This document shows positions 52,263-61,249 of a DNA stretch of 64,000 nucleotides, piece after piece. Location of the stretch: positions 62,001-126,000 of the forward strand of contig JADJKB010000010.1 of assembly GCA_016706225.1 (NCBI GenBank). The letters run 5' to 3'. Within the stretch, counting starts at the first letter, position 1. Each line of letters starts with the position of its first letter. The position numbers and the translations under genes are program-made. Below the pieces are notes generated by a model, which worked only from the letters and a program-made list of their open reading frames with translations, was not told the DNA's origin and did no database searches. The DNA comes from Myxococcales bacterium. GTDB lineage: Bacteria; Myxococcota_A; Polyangia; Polyangiales; Polyangiaceae.

Positions 52263-53501
52263 ATGGCGTTGAGCCGGCGTGGCATCTTGGGACTTTCAGC
52301 CTGCTTCGGGCTCGGCGGCCTGATCGGCGCCCGGCTCGGAGTGCCCAAGGCCCTCGGTCCCGGCGCGCCGCGCCCCGTCACCGGTCGCGCTCGGGCGATG
52401 GTCGAGGAGGCCTACGACGGGCTCGACCGAACCCGCATCTGGGACGCCCACGTGCACATCACCGGCATCGGGACCGGCGGCAGCGGATGCTGGGTGAACC
52501 CCGATTCCCGCCGCCTCACCTCACCCTGGCGCAACTTCAAGTTCGACGTCTTCCGGGAGGCCGCTGGCATCAGCGACATGGCCAGGGCCGACGCCCAGTA
52601 CGTGGAGCGGCTGTTGGCCCTGCACCATTTGTCGAACCCCCAGGGCCGACTGGTGGCGTTTGCCTTCGATTACTTCGTGACCGACGCCGGCGACGAACGA
52701 CCGTCGGCGACCGAGTTCTTCGTACCCAACGAGTACGTGTTCCGACTCGCCGAAAAGAACCCGGAAATCGTGGCCTGCGCCTCGATTCACCCGTATCGCC
52801 CGGACGCCATCGAGCGCTTGAATCAGGCTGAGGCCGCCGGCGCGGTCGCGATCAAATGGTTGCCCAACGCCATGGGCATGGATCCGGCGAGCTCCCAGTG
52901 CGACGCATTCTACAAGCGCCTGGCCGAGCTCGACATGCCCCTGATCAGTCACGCGGGGCAGGAGCTGGCCGTGCATTCGCCCGACGCTCAGGAGCTCGGG
53001 AACCCGCTACGACTGCGCCGCGCGCTCCAGGCCGGCGTGCGGGTCGTGGTTGCGCACGCTGCGAGCCTCGGCATCGTGGAGGATCTCGACGCCGCGGAGC
53101 GACAGAAGCTGCAGTCCTTCGACGCCTTCATGCGCCTGTTCTCGGAGTCCAAATACGAAAAGCTTCTGTTCGCCGACATCTCCGCGATCACGCAGTTTCA
53201 TCGCCTGCCCGGGCCGCTGCGGGAGCTCCTGAAAGACCAGGGCAAACACGCACGGCTCCTGAACGGGTCGGACTATCCCCTGCCCGCCATCGACCCGCTG
53301 ATCAGCACACGCATGCTGGTGAAGGAGGGGTTCTTGCGCGCGGAAGACCGCGAACCACTCAACGAGATCTACGCGCACAACCCGCTGCTGTTCGACTTCG
53401 TGGTGAAACGCCGGGTCAGCCACGAGTACAACGACCGGACCTACACCTTTCCCCCGAAGGTGTTCGAGACCGCCGCGTTCTTCGAGCGAAAGAAGAGCTG
53501 A
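52263..53501 (+). CDS. Exported amidohydrolase (ACMSD-like TIM barrel)
   Basis: 412 residues. The N-terminus MALSRRGILGLSACFGLGGL has a twin-arginine-like SRRGIL motif and could direct Tat export with a bound metal. The barrel begins IWDAHVHITGIG, with His63 and His65 as metal ligands. LISHAGQE near 229, VVVAHAASLG near 263 and LNGSDYPLPA near 336 supply the other His and Asp ligands of the amidohydrolase-2 family. Members include decarboxylases and hydrolases of small carboxylic substrates; the substrate here is unknown. TAGGAT ends 7 nt before the ATG. Confidence 0.82.
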   Translation: MALSRRGILGLSACFGLGGLIGARLGVPKALGPGAPRPVTGRARAMVEEAYDGLDRTRIWDAHVHITGIGTGGSGCWVNPDSRRLTSPWRNFKFDVFREAAGISDMARADAQYVERLLALHHLSNPQGRLVAFAFDYFVTDAGDERPSATEFFVPNEYVFRLAEKNPEIVACASIHPYRPDAIERLNQAEAAGAVAIKWLPNAMGMDPASSQCDAFYKRLAELDMPLISHAGQELAVHSPDAQELGNPLRLRRALQAGVRVVVAHAASLGIVEDLDAAERQKLQSFDAFMRLFSESKYEKLLFADISAITQFHRLPGPLRELLKDQGKHARLLNGSDYPLPAIDPLISTRMLVKEGFLRAEDREPLNEIYAHNPLLFDFVVKRRVSHEYNDRTYTFPPKVFETAAFFERKKS

Positions 53502-53560
53502 AAGCGCCGGGGCCCGCTGCTCGGTGCCCGACGCCCGGCGCGTCGTGTAGCCTCGGAGCC

Positions 53561-54649
53561 ATGACCCTGCCGCTCCTGCCGACCACGATGGTCGGCTCGT
53601 ACCCGCGCCCCGCTTGGTTTCATCACCAGCTCGCCGGCCGCGACCTCTTCGAGGCGTTCAAGGACGCACGTCACAAAGAAGCCTTCGACGACGCGGTGCA
53701 GGCGGTCATCCGCGACCAAGAGCGCGCCGGCCTGGATCTCCTGAGCGACGGCCAGATGTGGTTCGACGACTACGACATGGGGATCGGGTCGTTTCTCTGG
53801 TACTGGCTCGAGCGCACGGGCGGATTTGGTTCGGCCAAGGTCGCGCACCCGGCGCGGGCCAAGGCCACGGGGCGAGACGAGTGGGCGCTCGACGAAGCCG
53901 GCGGTGTCGAGGTCGTCGGGCCCATCACCCGTGGGCCCATCCGTCTGGCCGCGCTGTACAGTCAGGCGCAGCGACACAGCCAGCGTCCGATCAAGGCCTG
54001 CGTGGGCGCCGGTCCGGTGCAGCTCTCGACCCTCGCGCACTTCGTCTCGGGCCCGGTCAAAGATCGCTACGCGCTGTCCGAAGCCCTCGCCGACGTGTTC
54101 GTCGAGGAGCTCCGCGAGCTCACGGCGGCGGGCTGTGAACACGTGCAGCTCGAAGATCTCGGTGCCTGGATCCCGAGCTTGAGCGGTGACAAGGATTTCG
54201 CGTGGGTGAAGGGCATCGTGAACCGCACCCTCTCCGGGGTGAAGGCCCGCAAATCGTGGCATTTTTGCCTGGGCAACGCCTGGGGCAATCGAATGGTGGG
54301 CATGACCCGCGGCGGGTACGCCGCCGTCTTGCCGCACTACCTGGACGTCGACGTCGACGAGTTCGTGCTCGACTTTGCCTGCCGTGAGATGGTGGACATC
54401 GACGTCCTGAAACAGCTGCCGAAGGACAAGTCCGTGGCGGCCGGGGTGATCGACGTGCGCTCGCTCGAGATCGAGGCGCCCGAGCAAGTGGCCGAGCGCA
54501 TCCGCAAGGTGCTCGCCGTCGTGCCGCCGGAGCGGGTGACGCTGACGACCGACTGTGGACTGAAACAGCTACCGCGGACGTCGGCCCGGGAGAAACTTCG
54601 CAGCTTGGTGGCGGGCGCCGAGATCGTGCGCCGCGAGCTCAACGGCTGA
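53561..54649 (+). CDS. Short MetE-like (cobalamin-independent methionine synthase family) protein
   Basis: 362 residues, matching only the C-terminal catalytic half of the 750-residue MetE. It starts LPTTMVGSYPRPAWF, like the catalytic domain. Zinc ligands appear as the H-x-C of SWHFCLGNAWGNR (near 233-235), a Glu in DFACREMVDID and the Cys of LTTDCGLKQLP (near 331). Without the N-terminal half, folate recognition would differ, and similar short forms in archaea and other bacteria use other methyl donors. TAGCCT ends 7 nt before the ATG. It converges on the methyltransferase gene. Confidence 0.85.
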   Translation: MTLPLLPTTMVGSYPRPAWFHHQLAGRDLFEAFKDARHKEAFDDAVQAVIRDQERAGLDLLSDGQMWFDDYDMGIGSFLWYWLERTGGFGSAKVAHPARAKATGRDEWALDEAGGVEVVGPITRGPIRLAALYSQAQRHSQRPIKACVGAGPVQLSTLAHFVSGPVKDRYALSEALADVFVEELRELTAAGCEHVQLEDLGAWIPSLSGDKDFAWVKGIVNRTLSGVKARKSWHFCLGNAWGNRMVGMTRGGYAAVLPHYLDVDVDEFVLDFACREMVDIDVLKQLPKDKSVAAGVIDVRSLEIEAPEQVAERIRKVLAVVPPERVTLTTDCGLKQLPRTSAREKLRSLVAGAEIVRRELNG

Positions 54650-54662
54650 GCCGGCGGCTCAG
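54646..54662. terminator. Perfect inverted repeat spanning both stop codons of a convergent pair
   Basis: CTGAGCC-GGC-GGCTCAG is a 7-bp stem with a 3-nt loop that includes the TGA of the MetE-like gene and the TCA (TGA on the minus strand) of the methyltransferase gene. It has no U-tract on either side, so a bidirectional stop or an mRNA-end-stabilising role is inferred. Confidence 0.45.
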
Positions 54663-55513
54663 TCCAGGCGACCGTCCGCGGGCCGCGTCACGCTGGCGAG
54701 GACCAGGCGCTGAAAGCGGAACTCGCGGTTTCGCTGGTAGGTGCCCGTGTAGCTGAGCGCGAGCTCGTCGAACGAGACGCCGTGCACGTGGCGAAATCCC
54801 TCTTCGTAGAGCATGGGCAGCGGATCGTTGGTGCCGAAGACGAATCGCTCGCCCAGATCCTCGACGTAGGAGCGGGCCGCGTGCTCGAGCTCGTGTTTGC
54901 GGCTCGCATCGACGATCTTCTTCATCAGGTGATCGAAGCAGAGGACCGTGTGCGGCTCACAGCCGCTGGCGATGCGTCGGAGGGTGTGGCGGATGGCGCT
55001 CTCGTTCAGGTACATCGTCACGCCCTCCCAGGTCACGAGGGCGGGCGCGCTGCTGTCGAAACCCGCCGCGGTGAGGCGCTCGAGGAAGTCATGATGTTCG
55101 AAATCGCACTCGACGTAGGTGGCGGCGTCTCGGGGGTAAGCGTCGAGCCGGGCCAGGCGCGTGAGTTTTTCCTGCTGGCTGGCCGGGTGGTCGACCTCGA
55201 AGAAGCGGACCCCCGGCGTGGCCAGCCGCGCGGCGCGCGTATCGAAGCCTGCGCCGAGCACGACGACCTGGCGGAAGGCGTTGGGTGCCCGCGTGAAGCG
55301 GCGCACCTGGTCGTCGAGCCAGGCAGTGCGGACGGCGATCCACAGCTCCCGGTCGACGAGGAAGCGGTCCACGCCCAGCGCAATTTCCTCCCCCTCGGCG
55401 CCGGCCAGAGCTCCGGCCCAAGGATCTTGGATCAGCGGCTCCGGCCGCGCGCTGGCCCGGGCGCGATACGCCGCAACCATGAGTGCCGTCCGACTCGCGC
55501 TGCGTTCAGTCAT
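54659..55513 (-). CDS. Class I SAM-dependent methyltransferase (leucine carboxyl methyltransferase family)
   Basis: 284 residues from ATG 55513. The family hallmarks are TALMVAAYRARASARPEPLI at the N-terminus, the SAM-binding VVVLGAGFDTRAARLATPG, FFEVDHPASQQEKL and LVTWEGVTMYLNE. This is the group often annotated as TIGR00027 or O-methyltransferases of secondary metabolism. The substrate is unknown. TAGACT lies 10 nt before the ATG. Confidence 0.85.
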   Translation of the reverse strand: MTERSASRTALMVAAYRARASARPEPLIQDPWAGALAGAEGEEIALGVDRFLVDRELWIAVRTAWLDDQVRRFTRAPNAFRQVVVLGAGFDTRAARLATPGVRFFEVDHPASQQEKLTRLARLDAYPRDAATYVECDFEHHDFLERLTAAGFDSSAPALVTWEGVTMYLNESAIRHTLRRIASGCEPHTVLCFDHLMKKIVDASRKHELEHAARSYVEDLGERFVFGTNDPLPMLYEEGFRHVHGVSFDELALSYTGTYQRNREFRFQRLVLASVTRPADGRLD

Positions 55514-55558
55514 GGCCGGCCGGAGTCTAATCGGCAAGGCCGAGGCACGTCGACCCGC

Positions 55559-55586
55559 TTGCAGGCCGACGCGCCGATGTTATGGT
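55559..55586 (+). promoter_or_regulatory. Promoter of tRNA-Pro
   Basis: TTGCAG (55559-55564), a 16-nt spacer and TATGGT (55581-55586) place the transcription start within a few bases of the mature tRNA 5' end at 55597. Confidence 0.6.
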
Positions 55587-55596
55587 CCGCGGCCTC

Positions 55597-55673
55597 CGGG
55601 GTGTACCTCAACCTGGTAGAGGGCCGGCTTTGGGTGCCGGCTGTTGGTGGTTCAAATCCACTCACCCCGACCA
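55597..55673 (+). tRNA. tRNA-Pro (anticodon UGG)
   Basis: 77 nt including an encoded CCA. The acceptor stem CGGGGTG pairs with CACCCCG, followed by discriminator A and CCA (55671-55673). The D stem is CCTC/GAGG, the anticodon stem CCGGC/GCCGG encloses TTTGGGT (anticodon TGG at positions 34-36), and the T arm contains GGTTCAAATCC. The UGG anticodon reads CCA and CCG and, with wobble, other proline codons. Confidence 0.96.
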
Positions 55674-55684
55674 CTCTTCCGCGA

Positions 55685-56452
55685 TCACTCACAGCTCATG
55701 GTGGCGTAGGTGTTCGTCCCCGCCACGACCTCGAGCTCGACGCAAGCGGGTGTGGCGTCCGCACAGGCAAACGCCTTCACCGTGCAGGTCTTGTTCGGCG
55801 TGTTGAAGACCGCTCGGTACCTTCCCGGGGGGACGTCGGCGTAGCCCACCACGCCGTCCGTGCAACCCGCCACGCATCCAACCACCGTGAGGTCCCCGGC
55901 TACCTGGAACTTCTCTTCGACGATGCCAGGATCCTTGGCGCCAGCGATCGGCGAAAGATCGAAGGTCGTGCCCGAATGATCGGTGTTGAGGATGAACTCC
56001 TCGGCCGGTCCGGTGCCGACCGAGAGGCCGACCAAGCCCTTGTCCGTGTAGTCGAAGTCCTGGGGGGCAAGCAGAGCCTGGGCGAGCTGGGTATACCAAG
56101 TCTTCGTCTGCAAGACCCAGACTCCCAGACCCCCGCTCCTGTATTCGTCGCTGAAGAGTTGTCGCCGCTTCGTGATGAAGTCGAGCTTGCTGTAGGTCAC
56201 GACGAGCGCCTGGTTCTTGGGCACCGGGAGATCCCCGATGCCGTTCGCGTCCGTGGTGACGCACGGGATGTCCGGAGCCGCTTCGACGCAGATCTCCACC
56301 CCGGGAACCGATTTCTTGTCCTGATCGATGACCCAGCTGTGGATCATGCCGTCCAGTGGCAGCGTGGACTTCTTCGCCCCGCCTGAATCGTCCGACGAAC
56401 AGCCAACCGTCGTGAAGACGATGCCGAGAACCGCCCACCGCTTGTTCATCAT
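55685..56452 (-). CDS. Predicted lipoprotein with carboxypeptidase-regulatory-like domain
   Basis: 255 residues from ATG 56452 (a second ATG follows). The signal MMNKRWAVLGIVFTTVGCSS has lipobox TVGC (Cys18). IHSWVIDQDKKSVPGVEICV through GIGDLPVPKNQALVVTYSKL resembles the beta-sandwich carboxypeptidase-regulatory fold. A second half contains VGCVAGCTDGVVGYADVPPG and six cysteines towards the end. Ligand and role are unknown. TATGGG ends 6 nt before the ATG. It starts 11 bp after the tRNA on the opposite strand. Confidence 0.75.
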   Translation of the reverse strand: MMNKRWAVLGIVFTTVGCSSDDSGGAKKSTLPLDGMIHSWVIDQDKKSVPGVEICVEAAPDIPCVTTDANGIGDLPVPKNQALVVTYSKLDFITKRRQLFSDEYRSGGLGVWVLQTKTWYTQLAQALLAPQDFDYTDKGLVGLSVGTGPAEEFILNTDHSGTTFDLSPIAGAKDPGIVEEKFQVAGDLTVVGCVAGCTDGVVGYADVPPGRYRAVFNTPNKTCTVKAFACADATPACVELEVVAGTNTYATMSCE

Positions 56453-56528
56453 GCGGCACCCATAGCTCAGTTCGCCTTCCGGGGACTACTGGAACCCAAG
56501 TAGCGCGCGTCCTCCGCTTCGCCGACGC

Positions 56529-58442
56529 TCAGGTGTGGGTCGCCCCGTTGGCTCCCACCGCTGCGACCGCCGCGGGCTTGGGCTCGACGCCCTGACCGTG
56601 GAGATGAGCTTTTGCGATCGCCGCCTCGTTGATCAGTCCGACGAACTGCCCCGCGGCGTCCGTCACGACCAGCTCGGCCACGGCATTCGCGACCATCGTG
56701 TCGAGCGCGATACGAAGATCGTCGTCCACCCGGACCGTGGCCGGCGGCCGCATGAAATCGGCGACGTTGGTCAGCGGCAAGAGCGCCGGCTCCGCACGCA
56801 GAATGTCGATCTCGTCCCGGGTGATGACCCCCACCACTCCACCCGATGCGTCCAGCACCGCGTACACCTGCTGCGCCGGCGAGCCAGCCAGCAGTTCGAG
56901 CACTTTCGCGGCAGGCATCACGGGAACAAAGCTGCAAAACGCGCCGTCTTGTCGCGCTATCTGCCCGACGGTCATGCCCTCCAGCGAGTCCATCACCACC
57001 CGGTCGCGCAGCCGCGTGCCATCTTGTTCCAGCAGGGCTTCGTAGATCGGCGTCGGCCGCACCCGGCGCGCGAGAATGTACGCGGTCATGTTGGCGAGCA
57101 TCAGCGGCAGGATCAGGGAGTAACCCCCGGTCATCTCCACGATGATCAAGACCGAGGTCATCGGCGCACGGATGACCCCCGAGAACACCGCGCCCATGCC
57201 CACCAACGCAAACGCGCCGATGGGCTCGGTGTGCCCGAGCAGCAGGTGATCGAGCGAACCCAGCGCACCGCCCAAGGTCCCACCGATGAACAACGACGGC
57301 GCGAAGATGCCGCCCGCTCCGCCGCTTGCATACGAGGAGACCGTGGCCACGATCTTCATCACACACAGCACGAGCATGGCCTTGACGGCGAGCTGACCGG
57401 TCAGCGCTTGCCCGAGCACCGAGTACCCACCGCCGGTGACACCGGAGACCCCGAGCGTGCCGAAGGTCGCCGCCGCGAGGACGCCCGTCACCAGGCCGCC
57501 GACGCCCGGCTGCGCCCACGCCGGAATGCGCGAACGCCGGAACCGCGCCCGCAGGCCCAAGAGTGACTCCGTGAAGAGCAGCGACACACCCGCCGCCGCG
57601 ACGCCGATGATGGCGTAGATGAGCAGCGACGAGGCGTGGTGCAGACCGTAGTTCTGCGGCACGTGAAAAACCGGGTGCTCACCGAGCACACTGCGCTCGA
57701 TGACCGCGGCGAGCGCCGCGGCAATGATGACGCCCGAGAGCACGGCCTGGTCGAGATTGCCCACGACCTCCTCGATGGTGAAGGTCACGGCCGCGATCGG
57801 CGCGTTGAACGCCGCCGCGATGCCCGCGGCTGCCCCCACCGGGATCAGGCGGCGCAGGCTCTTCGGAGAGACTCCAGTCAGGCGTCCGAGGGTGCTGGCG
57901 ACGCTCGCGCAGATGAGCACAGTGGGCCCCTCGCGCCCGAGCGACGATCCGGAGCCGATCTGCAGCGCGCTGATGGCGAACTTACCCACCGCGTCCCGCA
58001 TGCGCAGGCGCCCCCCTTGCACGGCGAAGGCCGCCTTGACCTGCGGGATGCCGCTGCCGCGGGCGTTCGGCACCACCCAGTAGAGCAGCGCTCCGCACAC
58101 CAGCGAGCCGACTACCGGGATGACGATGGTCCACGCGATCCAGGAGTGTCCGCGGCCGGCCAGCGCGACATCGATGAGATAGCGAGAGAAAACCTGAATC
58201 GTCATGTGAAACGCGACGGCGGCGAGCCCACACACGACCCCGATCACCGCCGTTAGCACCACCAGACGCTGGGCCTCGGTCGGCGTGAACTTCAGCTCCG
58301 CGCGCAAGAAATACAGTCGCCGCAGCCGAAGCAGCCGGCGCAGCCGCCCCCACAGGCCGACAACGCGGCTCTGGAACTCCGGCCGGGCGGTGCTCTCGGC
58401 AGCGGTGTCGGTCTGGGGTCCCGGAGGTTCGTCAGCTTCCAC
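56529..58442 (-). CDS. ClC-family chloride channel or Cl-/H+ antiporter with CBS domains
   Basis: About 637 residues from GTG 58442; TACGGT lies exactly 7 nt upstream, which supports this start over a TTG at 58466. Ten or more membrane helices carry the filter motifs GSGIPQVKAAF, GSSLGREGPTVLI (with the gating Glu) and GGIFAPSLFIGG. The cytoplasmic C-terminus has two CBS-like modules, around MDSLEGMTVGQIARQDGAFC and VADFMRPPATVRVDDDLRIA, which often bind adenine nucleotides. The gating Glu favours an exchanger, but the inner proton Glu cannot be placed by eye. It stands alone on this strand. Confidence 0.92.
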   Translation of the reverse strand: MEADEPPGPQTDTAAESTARPEFQSRVVGLWGRLRRLLRLRRLYFLRAELKFTPTEAQRLVVLTAVIGVVCGLAAVAFHMTIQVFSRYLIDVALAGRGHSWIAWTIVIPVVGSLVCGALLYWVVPNARGSGIPQVKAAFAVQGGRLRMRDAVGKFAISALQIGSGSSLGREGPTVLICASVASTLGRLTGVSPKSLRRLIPVGAAAGIAAAFNAPIAAVTFTIEEVVGNLDQAVLSGVIIAAALAAVIERSVLGEHPVFHVPQNYGLHHASSLLIYAIIGVAAAGVSLLFTESLLGLRARFRRSRIPAWAQPGVGGLVTGVLAAATFGTLGVSGVTGGGYSVLGQALTGQLAVKAMLVLCVMKIVATVSSYASGGAGGIFAPSLFIGGTLGGALGSLDHLLLGHTEPIGAFALVGMGAVFSGVIRAPMTSVLIIVEMTGGYSLILPLMLANMTAYILARRVRPTPIYEALLEQDGTRLRDRVVMDSLEGMTVGQIARQDGAFCSFVPVMPAAKVLELLAGSPAQQVYAVLDASGGVVGVITRDEIDILRAEPALLPLTNVADFMRPPATVRVDDDLRIALDTMVANAVAELVVTDAAGQFVGLINEAAIAKAHLHGQGVEPKPAAVAAVGANGATHT

Positions 58443-58548
58443 GCCGCGCACCGTAGCACCGCGCAAGCGGTGTCAAGGGCCGATCTCGGCCCGATCGTTT
58501 GAGCTCAGAAGATCGGAGGTCAGGCATGGGGCACGCGGCCATCTGGTG

Positions 58549-59799
58549 TCACAGCAGCACGCCGGCCACACAGGCCACCATGCAGGTGGTCAAGAGGCCG
58601 CCGATCATCGCGCGCAGGGCCAGCCGCGACAGGTCGTGGCGGCGTTCGGGGGCGAGCCCGCTGTAGCCGCCAATCTGGATACCGATGCTGCCGAAGTTGG
58701 CGAAGCCACACAGGGCGTAGGAGGCGATCAGCCGGCCGCGCTCACTCAGCCACGCCGGATCGCTCTTCAAGGCGGTCGACATGTTCGTGTAAGCGACGAA
58801 CTCGTTCAGGACGGTTTTTTGACCGAGCAGGCTGCCGACCTTGGTCACGTCTGCGCTCGGCACCCCCATCACCCACGCCAGCGGCGAAAACAGCCAGCCG
58901 AGCAGCTGCTCCAGCGACAGCGGACGCCCCAACGCATGAAGGCCGAGCCAGCCCAGGAAGGCATTTACCATGGCCGTGAAGGCCAGGAACACGATCAGCA
59001 TCGCGCCCACGTTGACCGCGAGCTTGATACCGTCGGTGGCTCCCGAGGCGATCGCGTCGAGCACGTTGACGTTCTCGCTGGGCAGCTCCTTCGGGGCGTG
59101 ATCCAAGGTCTCCGGCGTCTCGGTCTCCGGCAGCATGAGCTTGGACACGACCAGCGAGGCCGGCGCGCTCATCACGCTGCAGGCGATCAGGTGCCCCGCG
59201 ATGCCGGGGACGAAGCTGTTCAGCATGGCCACGTACGCCGCCAGCACTCCGCCCGCGGTCGTGGCGAAGCCGGCCACCATGCAGGCCATCAGCTCCGACT
59301 GCGTCAGGCGCGCGATGTAAGGGCGGATCACCAAGGGGGCCTCGGTCTGCCCCACGAACACGTCGGCCACGGTGGAGAACGTCTCGGCCCCACTCGTGCC
59401 GAGGAACCGAGCCAAGAGATGTGCGGTCTTGCGGATCACCAGCGGCATCACGCGCAGGTGGTAGAGCACCGCCATCAGCGACGAAAAGAACAGGATGGTC
59501 GGCAGCACCTGGAACGCGAAGATGAAACCGAAGCTCTTCGGATCCGACACCAGGCTGCCGAACACGAACTCGGCGCCCTTGCGACTGAAGCCGAGCAACC
59601 CCTCGACCGCGTCGTTGGCCCAGGCAAATCCCTTGTTGACCGGCGTCCGGAGCACCAAGAACGCAAAACCGATCAGCAGCACCAGACCCCAGCCAACGGT
59701 CCGGATACTGACCTGGCGGCGCCGGTCCCCGGGACAAAGGGCGAATGCGAGGGCCATCATCACCAGGATCCCGAAGGCACTGATCAGCCGCTCTTGCAT
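58549..59799 (-). CDS. nupC: Concentrative nucleoside transporter (NupC/CNT family)
   Basis: 416 residues from ATG 59799. The family motifs are VLPTILFFSSLMAVLYHLRV, GQTEAPLVIRPYIARLTQSE, GVLAAYVAMLNSF and QKTVLNEFVAYTNM. Eight to ten membrane helices are visible. CNT proteins import nucleosides with Na+ or H+. Uptake of nucleosides would fit with the exported 5'-nucleotidase at 26405-28642, although the genes are not linked. The frame extends upstream to 59964, but that part is Arg-rich and not membrane-like. Confidence 0.93.
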   Translation of the reverse strand: MQERLISAFGILVMMALAFALCPGDRRRQVSIRTVGWGLVLLIGFAFLVLRTPVNKGFAWANDAVEGLLGFSRKGAEFVFGSLVSDPKSFGFIFAFQVLPTILFFSSLMAVLYHLRVMPLVIRKTAHLLARFLGTSGAETFSTVADVFVGQTEAPLVIRPYIARLTQSELMACMVAGFATTAGGVLAAYVAMLNSFVPGIAGHLIACSVMSAPASLVVSKLMLPETETPETLDHAPKELPSENVNVLDAIASGATDGIKLAVNVGAMLIVFLAFTAMVNAFLGWLGLHALGRPLSLEQLLGWLFSPLAWVMGVPSADVTKVGSLLGQKTVLNEFVAYTNMSTALKSDPAWLSERGRLIASYALCGFANFGSIGIQIGGYSGLAPERRHDLSRLALRAMIGGLLTTCMVACVAGVLL

Positions 59800-60002
59800 G
59801 GGGGCGGCGGGACTATCCGGGGTTTTGCCCGGACTCAAGCGGCGAGCGCGAATGGGACGCAATCTGTGCGCAAGGAGCGACTCCCGCTGATCGCTTGCTG
59901 GCAGCGACTTGGCCCCGGGTCGCGCTGGCTGAGACAATTTCCGGGCCATCCGTTCACTCGACAACCGCGGACAAGACCGGCATTTTTAGCCAGGAACCGA
60001 AA
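59800..60002. promoter_or_regulatory. Divergent region between nupC and glgC
   Basis: 203 bp without a gene. A perfect hairpin TCCGGG-GTTTTG-CCCGGA (59816-59833) lies 17 nt before the nupC start on its leader side. AGGAACC precedes the glgC ATG as a plausible ribosome site. I found no convincing -35/-10 pair for either gene. Confidence 0.35.
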
Positions 60003-61247
60003 ATGGAGAAGCGTCCCCACGTACTCGGCCTCGTACTGGCGGGAGGAGAAGGCCGGCGCCTCGCTCCCCTCACCCGCGATCGCGCCAAGCCCGCCGTGCC
60101 CTTCGGCGCGACCTATCGACTCGTTGATTTTGCGCTCTCGAACCTGGTCAACGCCGGCTACCTGCGCATCGCGGTCCTCACCCAATACAAGAGCCACAGC
60201 CTCGACCGCCACATCGCCCAGACCTGGCGCATGTCGCCGTTGTTCGGCAACTTCGTGATGAGCGTTCCGGCGCAGATGCGCATCTCGAAGCGCTGGTTCG
60301 AGGGCTCCGCCGACGCCATTTTTCAGAACATGAACCTGATCCGCGACGAGCTCCCAGACTACATCTGTGTGTTCGGCGCCGACCACATCTACCGCATGGA
60401 CGCCGGGCAGATGGTCGAGGCGCACGTGGAATCCGGCGCCGGCGTCACCGTCGCGGGGATCCGCGTCCCGCGTAACGAGGCCGACCGCTTCGGAGTGATC
60501 GAGCCGGACGCAAACGGTCGCATCAAGCGCTTTCGCGAGAAGCCGTCGGACGCCGAGGGGCTGCCCGACGCGCCGGACCAGATCTACGCCTCGATGGGCA
60601 ACTACGTGTTCTCGCGCCGCACCCTGGAGGCGGCCGTGATCGAGGACGCCAAGAACGCCGAGAGCAACCACGACATGGGCGGCGACATCATCACCATGCT
60701 GGTCGAGCGCGGCGAAGCCGCGGTCTACGATTTTGCGACGAACAAGGTGCCTGGATCCACCGACCGCGACCGAGGTTACTGGCGCGACGTCGGGACCCTC
60801 GACAGCTATTACGACGCACACCTCGATCTGATCAGCGTCCACCCGATCTTCAACCTGTACAACGAAGACTGGCCCATCCACACCTGGTACGGCTCGCTGC
60901 CCCCGGCGAAGTTCGTGTTCGATCAGGACGGTCGCCGCGGCATGGCCATCGACAGCATGGTCAGCGCCGGCACCATCATCGCCGGCGGCTCCGTGCACCG
61001 CAGCATTCTGTCGCCAGGGGTGCGCGTCGAACCCGGTTCGGAGATCTCCGACAGTGTGCTGATGCACGAGGTCAAGATCGGCGCCGGCGCCATCGTACGC
61101 CGAGCGATCCTGGACAAAAACGTCGAGGTTCCGCCCGGTGCGCGGATCGGCGTGGACGTCGAGGAGGATCGAGCGCGGGGTTTCACCATCAGCGACAACG
61201 GCATCGTGGTCGTGGGCAAGGGCGACAACGTGTTGGGCCGGGGCTGA
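60003..61247 (+). CDS. glgC: Glucose-1-phosphate adenylyltransferase (ADP-glucose pyrophosphorylase)
   Basis: 414 residues from ATG 60003. Nucleotide-binding motif GLVLAGGEGRRLAPLTRDRA, substrate loop KPAVPFGATYRLVDFALSNL, VFGADHIYRMDAGQMVEAHV and the C-terminal left-handed helix repeats (GGSVHRSILSPGVRVE) are all present. It makes ADP-glucose, the donor for alpha-glucan synthesis. It is followed after 2 bp by the glycosyltransferase gene, so both are in one operon. Confidence 0.96.
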   Translation: MEKRPHVLGLVLAGGEGRRLAPLTRDRAKPAVPFGATYRLVDFALSNLVNAGYLRIAVLTQYKSHSLDRHIAQTWRMSPLFGNFVMSVPAQMRISKRWFEGSADAIFQNMNLIRDELPDYICVFGADHIYRMDAGQMVEAHVESGAGVTVAGIRVPRNEADRFGVIEPDANGRIKRFREKPSDAEGLPDAPDQIYASMGNYVFSRRTLEAAVIEDAKNAESNHDMGGDIITMLVERGEAAVYDFATNKVPGSTDRDRGYWRDVGTLDSYYDAHLDLISVHPIFNLYNEDWPIHTWYGSLPPAKFVFDQDGRRGMAIDSMVSAGTIIAGGSVHRSILSPGVRVEPGSEISDSVLMHEVKIGAGAIVRRAILDKNVEVPPGARIGVDVEEDRARGFTISDNGIVVVGKGDNVLGRG

Positions 61248-61249
61248 CG

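Noticed and set aside
59800..59964. N-terminal extension of the nucleoside transporter
   Set aside because: The segment is Arg/Pro-rich, not membrane-like, and contains the leader hairpin.
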